From Amoebidium appalachense (Eukaryota > Ichthyosporea), in the NCBI GenBank assembly GCA_963693365.1, contig CAVNZM010000010.1:682001-746000 (forward strand): a DNA stretch of 64,000 bases, in the 5' to 3' direction. Shown here piece after piece: positions 1 through 17,602 of the stretch. The position numbers and the translations under genes were made by a program. Numbering within the stretch: the first letter of the stretch is position 1; the number at the start of each line of letters is the position of its first letter. Under the pieces are notes generated by a model. The model made no database searches and was not told where the DNA came from. It saw only the letters and a program-made list of their open reading frames with translations.

Positions 1-13
1 ACAACCACCCCCC

Positions 14-44
<31 letters not shown>

Positions 45-141
45 AAAAAAAAAAAAAAGAAAAAGAAAAGAACGGGGGACAAAAAAGGAGAACCCAACCA
101 ATATTGCATCTCACCAAACACACATCCCACCAATCACGTAC

Positions 142-5001
<4,860 letters not shown>

Positions 5002-7298
5002 GGTAAGGGTCACTACTCCTGGAAACACAAAAGGGTTAGTGCACCTTTCTTTGAACTGCGGATTTCTTCTTTTCAACACCTAAACACGTACCCACGGCCC
5101 CACATGCACCCACAGTAAACACTTACGTTAACCACAAAACTGCCATAACTGCCATAACAGAACAACAAGGGCCCAAGATAATAACATTGGAGCTATCAAG
5201 CTAAGCAAGCAAACAAGCACGCACACACATAAGCAAGCACAAAAAAATGCACGAAAGCACGCTTGCGCGCGCTCAGGCAGGCATGCCCTGGACAATTTCA
5301 CCGTTGCAGGTTCTCGCATTTGTTCACTACGACTGAAGGCGCGCAAACACGCAAGCACACTTTCAAACGCAACACATAATCAATAAAAGCGCCCGCAGAA
5401 CATTAGCACGTGTACGCACACTGCTGACAGGCGTGAGAAACCACCGCAAATTATACAAGAAAAGCACGCATGCACATGCAGCACACACAAACGCGAGAAT
5501 CAACTGGTTCGGTAAGAACCCTGAGGCAAAAAAGCACGTGCCGTAACACAAGCACGGCACATATCCCAGCGAGCTTCAAGCGATGTCAAAAAAACACCCA
5601 TTCCACACGACCGCCTATCAGACGGTTGAAGCCCAGGTACGCCAAGCCCGCCCATGCCACGCTGTCCATGAAGCATAATCTAGACTGAAGCTATAATAAA
5701 TGAGATAAATGGGGAGGAGTAAAACAGGAGCATGGTGAACACTCCGAACATATAGGTACCAAAGTAAGTGTGTGTCTTTTCCCAAAAATTCAAGAAAGTG
5801 ATAGCGTACACCCCAGACAAGCAATCAAGCTGCACAGAAAGGTTTACCCCCCAAAAACATAAAAAATTCACGTAAAATAGACGGACAGGCTTGTCATGTT
5901 CATGAGATTTACCTTGAACGCTGCACGGTGCCTAAAACGTCATTCTGGTTCTGTTGCTCTCCCCCTTCCCTGTCTCCAACCAGAAAAAACTCCCTTTCAA
6001 GCTACTCTACTACCAGCAGTTTCTACACACCCTCTTCACATGCCTGAGCCTCTCTCGACAACTATTTCTACACCCACTTTTCTATACATTGGTCAACGTG
6101 AAGTGCTCAATTAACATGCGTCGCTTTAGCCTTAAAAATGCCCCTCAAAAAACGGCGAGAGGGGCCGGCGTCTCGGCGCTTTTCAAAGCCAACTGCCTTG
6201 AGACCTCTGAGAGGTGACGACTGGGTAAAATGGGCTTCGTGGATACATGACGTAAATTTGACGTCATAGACGTGTGAAGCAAATAGTCTGCGCAGCCAAT
6301 GACGTAATACACTACGTTTCAGTGTCATCTCGGTTTGTTGTGAATTCTCACAAAGGTAAGCTGCTGAAGACTTTGTGTAAGAAGCTAATCAGAAATCGCA
6401 CAGATGAACCATATATGGCTAGTAATCTTATCGTCGTAATGCAGTGATTGGCCTAATGCGCACCGTGGAGATCCCCCAAGACGTATAGTTGTGGGAACAT
6501 TTTGAGTAGCAGTTTTGTTTTTTGCAACTAGCCCGCCGCAGCTGTTCAATACACTACTACAGGGAATTTATATATCAAAAAAACATCTATATAAAAATAA
6601 AGTTTGCTTTTAAGATATTAGTATCTCAAAAAATCATCTGCTGTACAGATGTAAGCGTTTTATTTTTCGAAAGCGCAAAAAATTTAGGGGGTAATCCTTC
6701 CGACATCGCTTGTGCCACACTGCTGGCGCAAACGTTGCGTACAGCGTTTTGCGACCTCCTGTCCGAGCGCTCTGTCCGAGCCAGTTTGGTTCGGCCAACG
6801 TTTGAAGCAACACCTACCTTCTTTTTACATACTATAAGTTCATTAGGTATATAAATGTTTCTAAGCATAATAACTACTAATATTATTAGAAGGATGTTTA
6901 GAGGATTTTTCACGGGCACTCTATTAAGTCATTTCAGGCCCTTCTATTGCTTCGGCCTTCTGGTCCTGTTAATCGTCTCCTGAGTCTCCTGATAGACTAA
7001 GTGCATCCTGGTACTTGCATCTGCCAACAGTCCCTGTAAGCTTTTCCACCAACATCAGCCTGCAGGGAACGGAGTTATGTACCCACACTTCAGAAACGGT
7101 GATAGTTTTTAGCGGGTTCTTCACTCTCAGAACCGATGCGGTAGTTAAGCACGACCTCCTTAATCGCACTCAGAATTTGCACCGATTCTCGCCACCTCAA
7201 GAGAGTCACAGCTGTAATTCCTGACACTTAAATAGCGACTGCCTCGTTTCTGTTCTTTCCTCGCCTTTATCTTGAAATGATTTAGAGTTCACAGAAAG
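5002..7298. other. Intergenic region between divergent genes
   Basis: This 2.3 kb separates the start of the minus-strand Sel1 gene from the start of the plus-strand channel gene, so it should hold both promoters. It is less repetitive than its surroundings. Short ORFs here show no recognisable domain. The only clear motif group is the CRE-like cluster near 6.25-6.31 kb. Confidence 0.6.
6248..6307. promoter_or_regulatory. CRE/bZIP-like site cluster with CCAAT
   Basis: A perfect palindromic CRE (TGACGTCA, 6259-6266) is flanked by two TGACGTAA variants at 6248-6255 and 6300-6307. A CCAAT immediately precedes the last one (6296-6300). Three such sites in 60 bp between divergent genes suggest a promoter or enhancer bound by bZIP factors; this is inference from motifs only. 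Confidence 0.4.
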
Positions 7299-7769
7299 AT
7301 GTCTATAAACGAAAGGCTGCGCCGAAGTGCGCAACTGCTACAAAAGGCCACACGGGCACTTGAAAACCAAACTAAAGATCTTGAACTGGCAACCGCTGAG
7401 GCAAAACATGGTTCACCTATTGTTGGCCACCTGTCTTCAACCTCCGGAGATGAACGTGAAGATGTAACCGAAAGCTGTGATCCCACGTCAGGAAACGAGC
7501 AAACAGGGGAAGAGTTAGACCAAACTGAAAGAAGGAAGTCGTCTCCCGATCCAACCGGGAAACATGCACGAAGGAGATGGAGGAACTTGGCCCATGCTGT
7601 TAAGGCAAAGAAGATTTTTAAGCAGCTTGGGAGGATACAGGGGCATGATGCAGTTCTCTGGTATCCAGGAACGCTTCCGTAAGTTTTCAACACCCTTTTA
7701 CCAGTATACAAGCTGGGGATCTGCATTAGCATGCATGCATGGACATACGTGTGTGTGAACATGCAGAGG

Positions 7770-7831
<62 letters not shown>

Positions 7832-8328
7832 ATACACTTGCACGTGCAGGACATGCACATACATCCATACACACACGCGCGCACGCGCGTGCGCACGCGC
7901 AAGCATACACGCACACACACACATACACACCCACACTCACTCACTCATCCACTCAGACGCTCACTCACTCACTCACTTTCACGTACACACAGCATGTACA
8001 ATGGTTTGAAACTTCCCTTTGCACAAACACGTGTTCACTAACTTATCCCACACTCACACGTGTGCTCATTCCTCTCCATCCCCCCGCCTCCTCCCGTACC
8101 CCCTACCCCCGCCCCCTTTCTCCTCCTCCTCCACTCGTGTACCCCCACGTTTTTGCTTTGCTTTCCTACCCTTATTACCGGCATACAGCATCCCTCTTCC
8201 CCCCCAGCCACACGCACACACAGACACACACAAACACACACACACACACACACACACACTCACTCACACTCACACCCACACTCACACTCACGCGACACAC
8301 GTGTGTGCGCGCACACACACACACACAG

Positions 8329-8365
<37 letters not shown>

Positions 8366-8404
8366 CGCACAAACACAAACACACACACACACACACACAC
8401 ACAT

Positions 8405-8480
<76 letters not shown>

Positions 8481-9193
8481 ACGCAACGTGGCACCTCGCC
8501 ATGATGCTGGTCACCTACTACTACGCCTTTGTCGTTCCTGTCAGGTTTTCCTTTGGTTTCGATCGCACCTCCCACCCAGTTTTCCTTTTTCTGGATTGCC
8601 TATGCGACGCTCTCCTTATTTTGAATATGTACCTTCAGTGTCGCACGGCATATGTCGAGCTGGGTGTTACCCACGACACCATCCCAGAAATTACGAAATA
8701 CTACAGGGAAAACACGCTCCGATTCGATCTGATTACGGCGATCCCGTGGGACACTTTAGCGTCTGTGGTGATTTATGTTCTCGGCGTCGACATCGACAGC
8801 ATCTTTTGGCTGTCGTGGAACATTGGAGGGGATTCCAGCGTGTTCTCTAGCGTTTTATTTTATCCTCTCAACGTGATTGGTTGGTTAACGGTCACTATAT
8901 TTGGCCTAATTTGGTACCGGTGGTTAAAGGTGTTGCGTCTCTCCAACGTATGGTGGTATTGTCAGAGCATAGCGACGTTTACATCACAGGTGAACACTGT
9001 TGAGCTCGTGAAACTGCTTCTGAACGTGATCCTAGTCGGCCATGTGATTGGCTGTGGGTATTATTTTGTCGTCCAATGGGAGGGCTTCGTGGGCAATGAT
9101 TGGTTGCCGGGTGAGGAGTTCCGCGACTCTCCGGTTTGGCGACAGGTATGTGTGTTGTTGATGTTGCTCTGTTGCCATCTTGCTTCATCAACC

Positions 9194-9228
<35 letters not shown>

Positions 9229-9770
9229 CCTTTACTCTTCCTGATGGTGGGCTCTGTTCAAGTGTCTTCTGCCTGCATGGTTTATTTGTACCATGTAATG
9301 GTTTGATTTTGGGTTTTTCATTTTTTGTGGCGCTTTGTATTGTGTCCACTGATGTCCTATATTTTTCAACCCTTTAATGCATAACACCCCCCCCCCCCCC
9401 CCCCCCAAACCCCCCCCCCCCCCCAACCCCCCCCCCCACCCCACCCACCCATCCACCCACCCACCCCCTTGGTACCGGCAACGTCGGGTCACACGCATGA
9501 GGTGAATGAGTTGAAAGTTGGGTCCAGTTGATGACTGCCCGACACCCTCCCCCCCCCCCCCCTTTCTCCCCTCGTTTTGCTTTCTGTTTGCCACCTTCTA
9601 ATGCTTACCGCCCCCCCCCCCCCCCCCCCCCCCCCATTCCCCAAAAGGATTGCTCTAATCTTTTCATCTCTAACACATAACTCCCCCTCTTCCTTCCTCC
9701 CCCCTCCCCCCCCCCCCCCTTCCAGAAAACACCCCCACCCACCGACGCACATACACACACACGCACACGC

Positions 9771-9817
<47 letters not shown>

Positions 9818-10674
9818 CCCCACTTACAGGTTCTCATGTCGTTCTACTGGGGGTTCTCAGCCCTCTCCGGCACCCTGACAACCGCTAACCCACCCGTCAC
9901 CATCACCGAGACCGTGTTCTCGTTTCTGATTGGCTGTGTGAGCATCAGCGTCTATGCACACACCATTGGGAATGTGGGGAAGATTATTAAGGCGGCAACT
10001 GCACTGCATGAGAAATACAGGTGGGTGGGTGGGTGGGTGGGTGGGTGGGTGGGTGGGTGGGTGGGTGGGTGGGTGGGTGGGGGGAGTGGGGATGGTGGGG
10101 TGTGTAGTGGGGGATTGGTTTTTGTTGTTGGTGGGGGGGGGGGGGGGGGAGGGGGTGTTAGGGGGTGTTAGGGAGGATGGATGAGGGGGAAGGGGGGGGG
10201 GGGGGGGGAGAGGGGGAGGTGTGTGCGGGTGTTTTTTGGGAGGGTTCCATACATGCGGAGACGTGTTCGTTTGGGGGGGTACCTCGTCCATGTGCACTCG
10301 TAGGAGCAGAAAACATGCCCATGGCAAGCACAGCATGGTCACATGCCTGTGACACCATCTGCACACACACAAGCACACAATACAGACACACATGTGCATA
10401 CATGCAGGCGTGAACAGGCCACACACAAACGTACAAGCATGTGCTGGGAACGCACTGACAGTTACATCGTGTTTTCCCACTCCAACACTGATACACAAGG
10501 GTGCGCGCATATAGCCATACACGTGCACAAGCAAATAAACACAGGCACAGACGCGTATTCACGCACACACGCGCACCTACAGGCACACGTACACGCATAC
10601 AAGCCACTTGGGTGCATTAATAAGCATTTTTCCACACACACACATTTGCACACAGGTACACACACACATGTACA

Positions 10675-10711
<37 letters not shown>

Positions 10712-10774
10712 CATACACAAGTGCACACACGTACACACACACACACACACATACACACACACACATTCACACAC

Positions 10775-10812
<38 letters not shown>

Positions 10813-10952
10813 TCACACACATCTACACGCACACACACATCCACACACATCTACGCACACGTACACGTACACCCGCATCTGCACACATACACGTACACGT
10901 ACACACACACACGTACATACACACACATAATACTGCACACACGTACACACAA

Positions 10953-10997
<45 letters not shown>

Positions 10998-11913
10998 ACA
11001 CACACACACACACATCCGCACACATACACACACACATCCACACACGTACACACACACACACGTGTACACACGTACAGGGCGCAGATGGAGCGCACCAACA
11101 GCTACATGGCCTATCGTCGCATACCCCAACACTTGCAGCAAAGGGTGCGGCAGTACTTTGAATATCTTCATAGCCGGCAGCAAGGGTATGAGGATGGTGC
11201 AATATTGCAGGATTTTCCCGCACACCTGAGACTGGAGATATACAGGCACCTGTGCAAGGTGTGTGTGTGTGGGGCGAGCGGGAAGGGAGGGGGGGGGGGG
11301 GGAGGGGGGGGGAGGGGGGGGAGGGGCTCGGAGAGGAGGGATGGGAGATGGAAGGGGGGGGGGGGGGGGGAGGGGGGGGGATAAGGCGGATGAGGCAGAT
11401 GGGGATGGGGAGGGAAGGGGGTTGGGATAAGAGGGGCAGGGAGGGGGGGGGGGGGAGGAAGGGGGGGGGGGGGGGGGGAGGGAGGGATGATTGGGAATAG
11501 AAGGGTGGGTGGGGGGTGGATGGGTGCATGTCTCCACCCCCCCCCCCCCCCCCCCCCCCCCCCTTCCCCACCAAACACACACACACACACAACCACCACC
11601 ACTGCCACCACACACACACATACATGCACACGCACACGAACACATATGCGCGCGTGCGTGCCCGCACACACACGTACACACACACACACACAGAAACACA
11701 CACACCTCGGTTAGAGAGCCGAAGCTCTTTTGTGAAGGCATAAGAGCCCCACTTTGGGGTTTGTTCAAGTGTCTTCTGCCTGCTTTTTTCTAATTTGTTC
11801 CATGTTTTGTGGTTTCTGTGACGTTTCATATTTTGTCCTTTGGTGTCTCCTCCATATTTTCAACCTCTAATGTAATGCATACACCCCCCCCCCCCCCCCC
11901 ACCCCCCAACCCA

Positions 11914-11947
<34 letters not shown>

Positions 11948-12863
11948 CCCCACAGGACATTGTCAAAAAGGTACCCCTGTTCAAACACAGCACCCAAGCC
12001 TTTATCGATCGCATGGTAGTCCTGCTAAAACCACGCATCTACTCCCCTGGCGACCACATCGTTCGCGTTGACGAAATCGGAAAGGAGATGTATTTTATCA
12101 GCGTCGGATCGGTACGCGTCGAAGACAGGCACTCCCAGTGGATTTGCGATCTCGGGATCGGAGATTTCTTTGGCGAGATCGCGGTGGTGACCCCAAATTC
12201 GACCCGTACGGCGTCTGTGATTGCGCAGACTTTCTGCGATGTTTTTGTGTTGAACAAGGCCGATCTTGACCAGATACTGGAGGAATTTCCCCAGGACGCG
12301 CACCAGATCAGCCATGTGGCTAGGCAGAGATTGCGCACGCTCAACCAGGTATGGTGCACTTTTCCCTCCTCTCTTCCTTATTTTTCTCTCTCTCTTTCTC
12401 TCTTTCTCTCTTTTTTTTTTTTTTTGCTGCCCTCCCCCCCTCCCCCCCCCCCCCTCCCCCTCCTTCCCCTCCTGTCCCCCCCCCCCCCCCCCCCTTCCTT
12501 CTCTTCCTGTCCCCCCCTTGCCTCCCCCCCCCCCCCCCCCCCCCGGCCCGCCCATGGAGGATGGGTTCTGTTGTGCACTACGCATATTGCTGATGTTGTG
12601 TACTTTAATGTGTGCTTTTGAATGTATTCTGCGCCATTTCTCGTCGTTTAGTTGCACTTTGTAAAGTGTTCCGCATTCTACCCCCCTTGTCCTCTGGTGT
12701 CTCCTCCATATTTCCAACCCTCTAACGCATACATCCCCCCTTCCCCCCCCCCCTCCCCCCCCCCCCCCCCTCCCCCCTTCCCCCCCTCAATAAGAAACAC
12801 TCGAACAGGCACACACACGAAGACACACACATGCGCGCACGCACGCACGCAAGCAGGCACGTG

Positions 12864-12958
<95 letters not shown>

Positions 12959-13861
12959 ACCAGCTGGCGCATGCAGCCAAAGCCGCCACGGCCATGCTTG
13001 CAAAACTCGCCGAAGTCCGACCCATGCCCCAACCCATCCCAACCTCAGCCCCTACCCGCTGCACACGCGGACGCGTACGACGTGCTCTTACCACAAACGT
13101 TGCACCTTTCCAATTAAACACACCACCAACTATTAGTTCACTCGACGAAAAACGAAGAAATACAACACCGGTGGTTGATATGGTAAGCGAAAGGGAATGG
13201 GGTGATGGCGAGAATAGCAACGCCGGATTTTTGGTGAAGAAAGCGATTGAAAAGGGGCGAATCGAAGAAACTATTACGGAAGAATTGGAGGACGAACGTA
13301 CACCCCTAAGCCCGAATTCACCGCGAGAGGAAATAACCAATGTAAAGACGCCGATAATTCATAGCCCTACACCCGCGCTCCAATCACTTGAATCTCTACT
13401 TACCCCTACTGAGGTTACGTCAAAATCACCAATCCAAGCGAGATTTCAATCGCGATCGCCGAGCCGCCCAATGTCTTCATCTTCCTCTGCAAACTTTTCG
13501 TTTTTGTCTCTCGGGCCACAAGTATCCGAAAAACTGGAAAAAATACTCAAGCACGAAAGTGCAAGCGAGCACACGAGTTCATTGGATGATTTGCACGATC
13601 GGAGGGATGGGAAGGGGAAACGAGACGATTTGATTGGGAGAATATCACGCCTGAACTCCCGCCCGAGTTCGCTGGGGCTGGGGCTGGGGTTGACTGACAA
13701 TGGTAACTCCAGACCGAATTCTATTGGTGGAAGTCCGGGCACACGATTGAGGAGCATGTCGCCTGGGAAACGGAATTCAAAGTATGTGGGTATTGCAGTT
13801 ACTAGGCTATACCCTACGCACGTGTGCTTTTTTTTTTGTTTGGGTGGGTGGGTGGGTGGGT

Positions 13862-13900
<39 letters not shown>

Positions 13901-14114
13901 CGTGCATGCGTGTGTGTGTGTGCGTGCATGCATGGGTGCGTCCGTGTGTATGTCTATGGTTAAGGGGGGGGGGGGGGGGGGGTATGTGTGTACAAGCATG
14001 TGTGTGTGTGTGTCTGTATTTGAATACTTATAAAGGGAGAAGGGGGGATGAGTTTTAGTGGAAGATGGAGGGGTTTGGCGTTGGTCGGTGCACGGGTGGA
14101 CGTGGTGAGTTTTT

Positions 14115-14145
<31 letters not shown>

Positions 14146-14680
14146 TTTTGGGGGGGGGGGGGGGGGGATAGTTTGCAGAATGCATCGATATTCATGGGTG
14201 TATTTTGGGCGAGAATATCCTGTTGTCTGGGAAAGGTTGCACCATGTATACGATACCCTACCCCCAAAACACAACATACACACGAGCACGCGCACATGTA
14301 TATGCTAGCACACGGCACACACACACACACACACACACACACATGCACACACACACACACACAAACACGCACACACACACACACACATGCACGCATACAC
14401 GCATACACACACACACACACATACACACACACACACACACACACAACGTACGCACATACACACGTACACATATACTAACATCCATTTTTCTCCCAGGGGC
14501 CGGGATTGGACTGCTCTCCCCCCACACCCATCCCTTCTACATAACGACAACATAGGAACCACGGCGAAAACCTGTGCGATTGATAGTCCGATCGTAGATT
14601 CCGGATCCGATTACGACCACGATTGCAACCATGACAACACAACCGGTGGTGCCAAGCATCGGCAGATATTTTTTGCGTAA
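7299..14680 (+). CDS. Cyclic-nucleotide-gated cation channel (CNG/HCN-type), complete
   Basis: Seven exons: 7299-7678, 8479-9145, 9830-10020, 11078-11258, 11956-12348, 12958-13781, 14497-14680. All introns are GT-AG, phases agree, total 2820 nt (939 aa). Residues 1-126 are a hydrophilic N-terminus. S1 is about 131-150 and S2 about 160-180. S3 ([10 protein letters not shown]) starts near 209. S4 is weakly charged (YRWLKVLRL, 273-281) and S5 spans about 301-325. The pore loop is 355-372 and S6 about 376-402. The C-linker ([18 protein letters not shown]) occupies 415-473. The cyclic-nucleotide-binding domain is one exon (474-604), with PGD at 504-506, FFGEIAV at 544-550 and the phosphate-binding Arg-Thr at 557-558. 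The last 335 residues are Ser/Pro-rich and look disordered. The product is a plasma-membrane channel subunit of a tetramer opened or modulated by cAMP or cGMP. The pore reads [11 protein letters not shown] instead of a GYG or GET filter, so ion selectivity cannot be predicted. Confidence 0.88.
8225..8477. repeat. (CA)n array ending in a splice acceptor
   Basis: An almost continuous CA array whose final CACACAG is the acceptor of channel exon 2 at 8479. There is no separate polypyrimidine tract between the array and the exon. Confidence 0.9.
9238..9387 (+). repeat. Dispersed intronic repeat family I
   Basis: Shares GGGCTCTGTTCAAGTGTCTT, CTGCCTGCA and the terminal CAACCCTTTAATGCATAAC with the other copies. 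Poly-C runs lie on both sides. It sits in channel intron 2 in the sense direction. Confidence 0.75.
10021..10080. repeat. (GGGT)n array starting at a splice donor
   Basis: About 15 GTGG/GGGT units beginning at the first base of channel intron 3, so the donor GT is the first unit. G-rich DNA continues to about 10230. Confidence 0.9.
11705..11885 (+). repeat. Dispersed intronic repeat family I
   Basis: Contains TTTGTTCAAGTGTCTTCTGC and GGTGTCTCCTCCATATTTTC, then CAACCTCTAATGTAATGCAT and poly-C. It lies in channel intron 4 in the sense direction. Confidence 0.75.
12545..12738 (+). repeat. Dispersed intronic repeat, family II head joined to family I tail
   Basis: The first part (GGAGGATGGGTTCTG, then GCATATTGCTG) resembles family II. 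The last part (GGTGTCTCCTCCATATTTCC, CCCTCTAACGCATACATC, poly-C) is family I. It lies in channel intron 5 in the sense direction. Confidence 0.55.
12871..12957. repeat. (CA)n array ending in a splice acceptor
   Basis: More than 40 CA units ending in CAG, the acceptor of channel exon 6 at 12958. Confidence 0.95.
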
Positions 14681-14944
14681 AAAGAGCTTTACATACGCTC
14701 ACACCCTTTTTTTAGTTGTTGTTGGGAATAACTTTGGGAATCCATTTCTGCACCAATTGTGTGATTGCGTGGCTGCGGGTGCTGGCAAGGTCGGCCATTA
14801 AAGGAATCTTCTTTTCGGGTTCCGAGTAGGGTCAGAACCGAATGCTTCTATGCAATGTGATTGGCTGCTGCAGTTTTACAGTTTTACGCCATCGGTTTTT
14901 TCCCTATTTCGTTATTGACGTTGGGGTGGTAAGTGTTTTCTTCT

Positions 14945-14975
<31 letters not shown>

Positions 14976-14977
14976 GT

Positions 14978-15018
<41 letters not shown>

Positions 15019-15564
15019 GTCTCTTGTGGAAGGGCATATTCTGAGTTACGTACAGATGCGATTATAGCTGAGAATCATGCCTTTAAGTACGCATACTGCG
15101 TATGATCTAAAATTTAGCTTTATAAATTCATGAATGGTTAACGACGTTTCTGTTATGTGTATACTAGCAAGTGCACTTTAAAACTAGCCTTCATATGCTA
15201 ACAACTAGCTGGCACATGGCCCATTGTGATCGTTAGAATTGTATTCACCATCGAATGCCGTCGCCCGCGCCATTGCAATCTCGTTCTAATTAGATCAGTT
15301 TAAGCTTAGGCTCCGAAACTTCATATACTAAACTGCGGCAATTGAATGACAGGAATAATTCAAATTAAAAGTGACCATCAAATGAATGGATGTCTGTAAA
15401 GCCGGGCATCATGTGTTCCGGTGTGTGAAGCCTTGTGAGTAAACTATCCATCTGCATGACATATCAATGAGTCATTTATGCGGCTGTACAAGTGGGTGTG
15501 TGCATGTATGTATACCTGCATGTGTGTGTGTGCCGTTACAGTACACAGATAAGTGTACCCCCAT

Positions 15565-15599
<35 letters not shown>

Positions 15600-15643
15600 A
15601 CCACCACCACCACCACCACACATGCATATGGCGCACACACACA

Positions 15644-15674
<31 letters not shown>

Positions 15675-15761
15675 GAACGATGAAGAAATATATGAAAAGG
15701 AAATTTCGAACGAGTAAACCAAAAAAAGAAAGAAAAACACAGGAAGCTACGAGGCAACGTG

Positions 15762-15813
<52 letters not shown>

Positions 15814-15889
15814 ACCACCACCACCACCACCACCACCACCACCACCACCACCACCACCCACCCACCCACCCACCCACCCACACACACAC
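14681..15889. other. Region 3' of the channel gene
   Basis: Contains a T-run plus G-run at 14949-15017, an AT-richer unique stretch (about 15050-15450) and poly-C runs at 15567-15599 and 15765-15813, followed by CAC and CCCA repeats up to the orphan exon. I see no further supported coding sequence. Confidence 0.6.
15765..15880. repeat. Poly-C run with (CAC)n and (CCCA)n
   Basis: A pure C run of about 49 nt, then about 14 CAC units, then CCCA units. On the minus strand this is G-rich DNA directly downstream of the donor of the exon at 15890-16062. Confidence 0.95.
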
Positions 15890-16062
15890 CTGGACGGGCG
15901 GGTGCGCTCCCCCCACGGACCGGTTATTTCACGAGTACGAATCACTAGTACTGTGCTACTTCCCCACCTCCCTTCCCCTCCAATCCCAAACCGCGAACCC
16001 CATTTCCCCTCAAAACCAATCCCTCTCGAGACATTTTCATCCAAATACTGTAAACCATATGC
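15890..16062 (-). CDS. Probable isolated internal exon of an unidentified gene
   Basis: On the minus strand an acceptor-like GGGTTCTGCAG precedes 57 open codons ending at a donor (CCAG before GTGTGTGTG). The encoded segment begins AYGLQYLDENVSRGIGFEG and is Gly/Arg-rich; I do not recognise it. The intron after the donor starts with sense G-rich repeats, like several introns here. A family II repeat in the same orientation lies just upstream. No phase-compatible neighbouring exon could be fixed, so this may be spurious. Confidence 0.35.
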
Positions 16063-16980
16063 CTGCAGAACCCGTCAAAAAATCAGTGAAGCCAAACTTG
16101 GTAGTTCTGCGATATCAGTATCCGGGGCAAAGCGCGGGGGTAGGGGGGTTTTGAATGCGGAACACGGCACGAAGTACGCATACACGACGAGAAGCATGGG
16201 CGGTGGGGGGGGGGGGGGGGGGGAGAGGTATGCGCTATTTATTGTCGACTGCGGCTTGTAAGCTGTGATCACATGAGGTGCACCCACCAAAGCCAACCTG
16301 AACAATACTTCCAGCCAACAATTGTACATATATTTTGAAAACGACCTCAAGAGATTAAGATCAAACGAGATAGAACACTTCTCCCAGGTAATTCAAGCTA
16401 AGAGTTCTTCTACTTCACTGTAAGCTTCTGCTGCCGTGGGCCCGTTAACGTTTGTACCCACTCAAGGATGACTGTGTGGAAAAAATGAAAAGGCGTCTGT
16501 TACCAGGTGTATAAATTTATCATTCGCTTCAGTTTCGTGTAAATATGCACATACAGTTAAACGACGTGCAACATAACGAGGAAGAAAACTATACAGGTAA
16601 AGAAAAGAAAAAACATACCACAATATCGGACTCGGCATAATGTGTTTCATGTGATAAGGTGCTGTGCTGGTGAGTGCCGGAAAAAAAAAACACTTATCAG
16701 CCAATACCTGTCACTTCAAAAACAACTTAGGAAAAAAAAATGGAAAGGGTGCACATGTACATAAGCTGCAGTGCATACCCCCCCCCCCCCCCCCCCCCCT
16801 CCCCAGTGTTATAATTTAATTCTCTAATGATCTTATTAGAAATATATTTATTTATTTATTTATGGGGGGGGGGGGGACACGAACACACACTACCACCAAC
16901 ACAAACAGCACGAGCACGCGTGATTGTACACATGCGCACAGCAGTGCACCCCCACCCATCCACCCACATATCTATCTACG

Positions 16981-17030
<50 letters not shown>

Positions 17031-17098
17031 ACACACACAAAAAAAAAAAAAGAGAGAAAAGGAGAGAGATAAAAGAATATATAGACTATCATCGACCG
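16063..17098. other. Non-coding stretch downstream of the GNAT gene
   Basis: Holds a minus-strand family II repeat fragment, a poly-G run at 16204-16222, an AT-rich unique segment to about 16750, poly-C runs at 16779-16799 and 16981-17016, and a short (CA)n. No supported gene. Confidence 0.6.
16140..16215 (-). repeat. Dispersed intronic repeat family II, 3' fragment
   Basis: The reverse complement contains GCGTACTTCGTGCC and CCGCATTCAAAACCCCCC, matching the 3' end of the copies at 22678-22750 and 25974-26125. Confidence 0.6.
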
Positions 17099-17602
17099 TT
17101 ATGGATACTGTGCCAACAAGAACTTGTTTCCATACATGTTTGTACGAGCCACCGCTCGAAACTTTGCAGCCAAGAAAACCTTCTCGCTGCGATAATCCTC
17201 ACAGAACGCGCTCATGTCAAACCCCTGCTCCTTCAATCCCTCCAACAGATCCCTTGCCAGCCCTTTGCGTAAATGTTGAGGGTGTGTAAAGATGAAATCA
17301 AGCACAAATGGCTTCTTGTGCTCTCGTAGTCCCGACTTCGGGCTGCATAGTTCCACCGACAAGCCCGGGACACGAGGAGCATTTTCAAGAAATCCTTTCA
17401 GAGGATTTGCTTGCACAGGATGTAGAAAGGCACAACTGAGCATGTTACCGTTGTCATTGATCCCAAATGCTTTGTGACCGTGTTCCGCAGCCCACCCTTC
17501 CACAAGCATCCGTTGCTCGGGGGTCATGAGAGAGATAAGGTTACTCCCTTGGCGGAGGTTTGAGAGGGTTGTTGCTGTGAACAGCCGCTTAGAAGCACTC
17601 AT
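17099..17602 (-). CDS. GNAT-family N-acetyltransferase-like protein, intronless
   Basis: One uninterrupted 167-codon frame. The start was chosen at the ATG at 17602 because its context (GAAAAATGAG) is good and the upstream open stretch has no ATG. The C-terminal half carries a recognisable GNAT acetyl-CoA motif: a beta strand (KPFVLDFIFTHP), then the pyrophosphate-binding turn HLRKGLA and the following helix (RDLLEGLKEQG). After it come AFCEDYRSEKVF and KFRAV, the usual position of the motif B strand and helix. GNAT enzymes transfer acetyl from acetyl-CoA to an amine; the substrate here is unknown. The N-terminus (MSASKRLFTATTLSNLRQG) is basic and hydroxyl-rich and could be an organelle leader. 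The gene has no repeats inside it, in contrast to its neighbours. Confidence 0.7.
   Translation of the reverse strand: MSASKRLFTATTLSNLRQGSNLISLMTPEQRMLVEGWAAEHGHKAFGINDNGNMLSCAFLHPVQANPLKGFLENAPRVPGLSVELCSPKSGLREHKKPFVLDFIFTHPQHLRKGLARDLLEGLKEQGFDMSAFCEDYRSEKVFLAAKFRAVARTNMYGNKFLLAQYP

Noticed and set aside
10021-10080. Telomere-like (GGGT)n
   Set aside because: It starts at a splice donor inside an intact gene and lacks the TTAGGG or TTTAGGG unit.
15467-15900. Poly-Pro, poly-Gly and poly-His frames over C/G and CAC runs
   Set aside because: Produced by homopolymers and trinucleotide repeats, in all frames and both strands.
16241-16345. Possible minus-strand exon (VVFKIYVQLLAGSIVQVGF) upstream of the orphan exon
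   Set aside because: Its donor phase would give a stop in the next exon, so the two cannot be joined as drawn.
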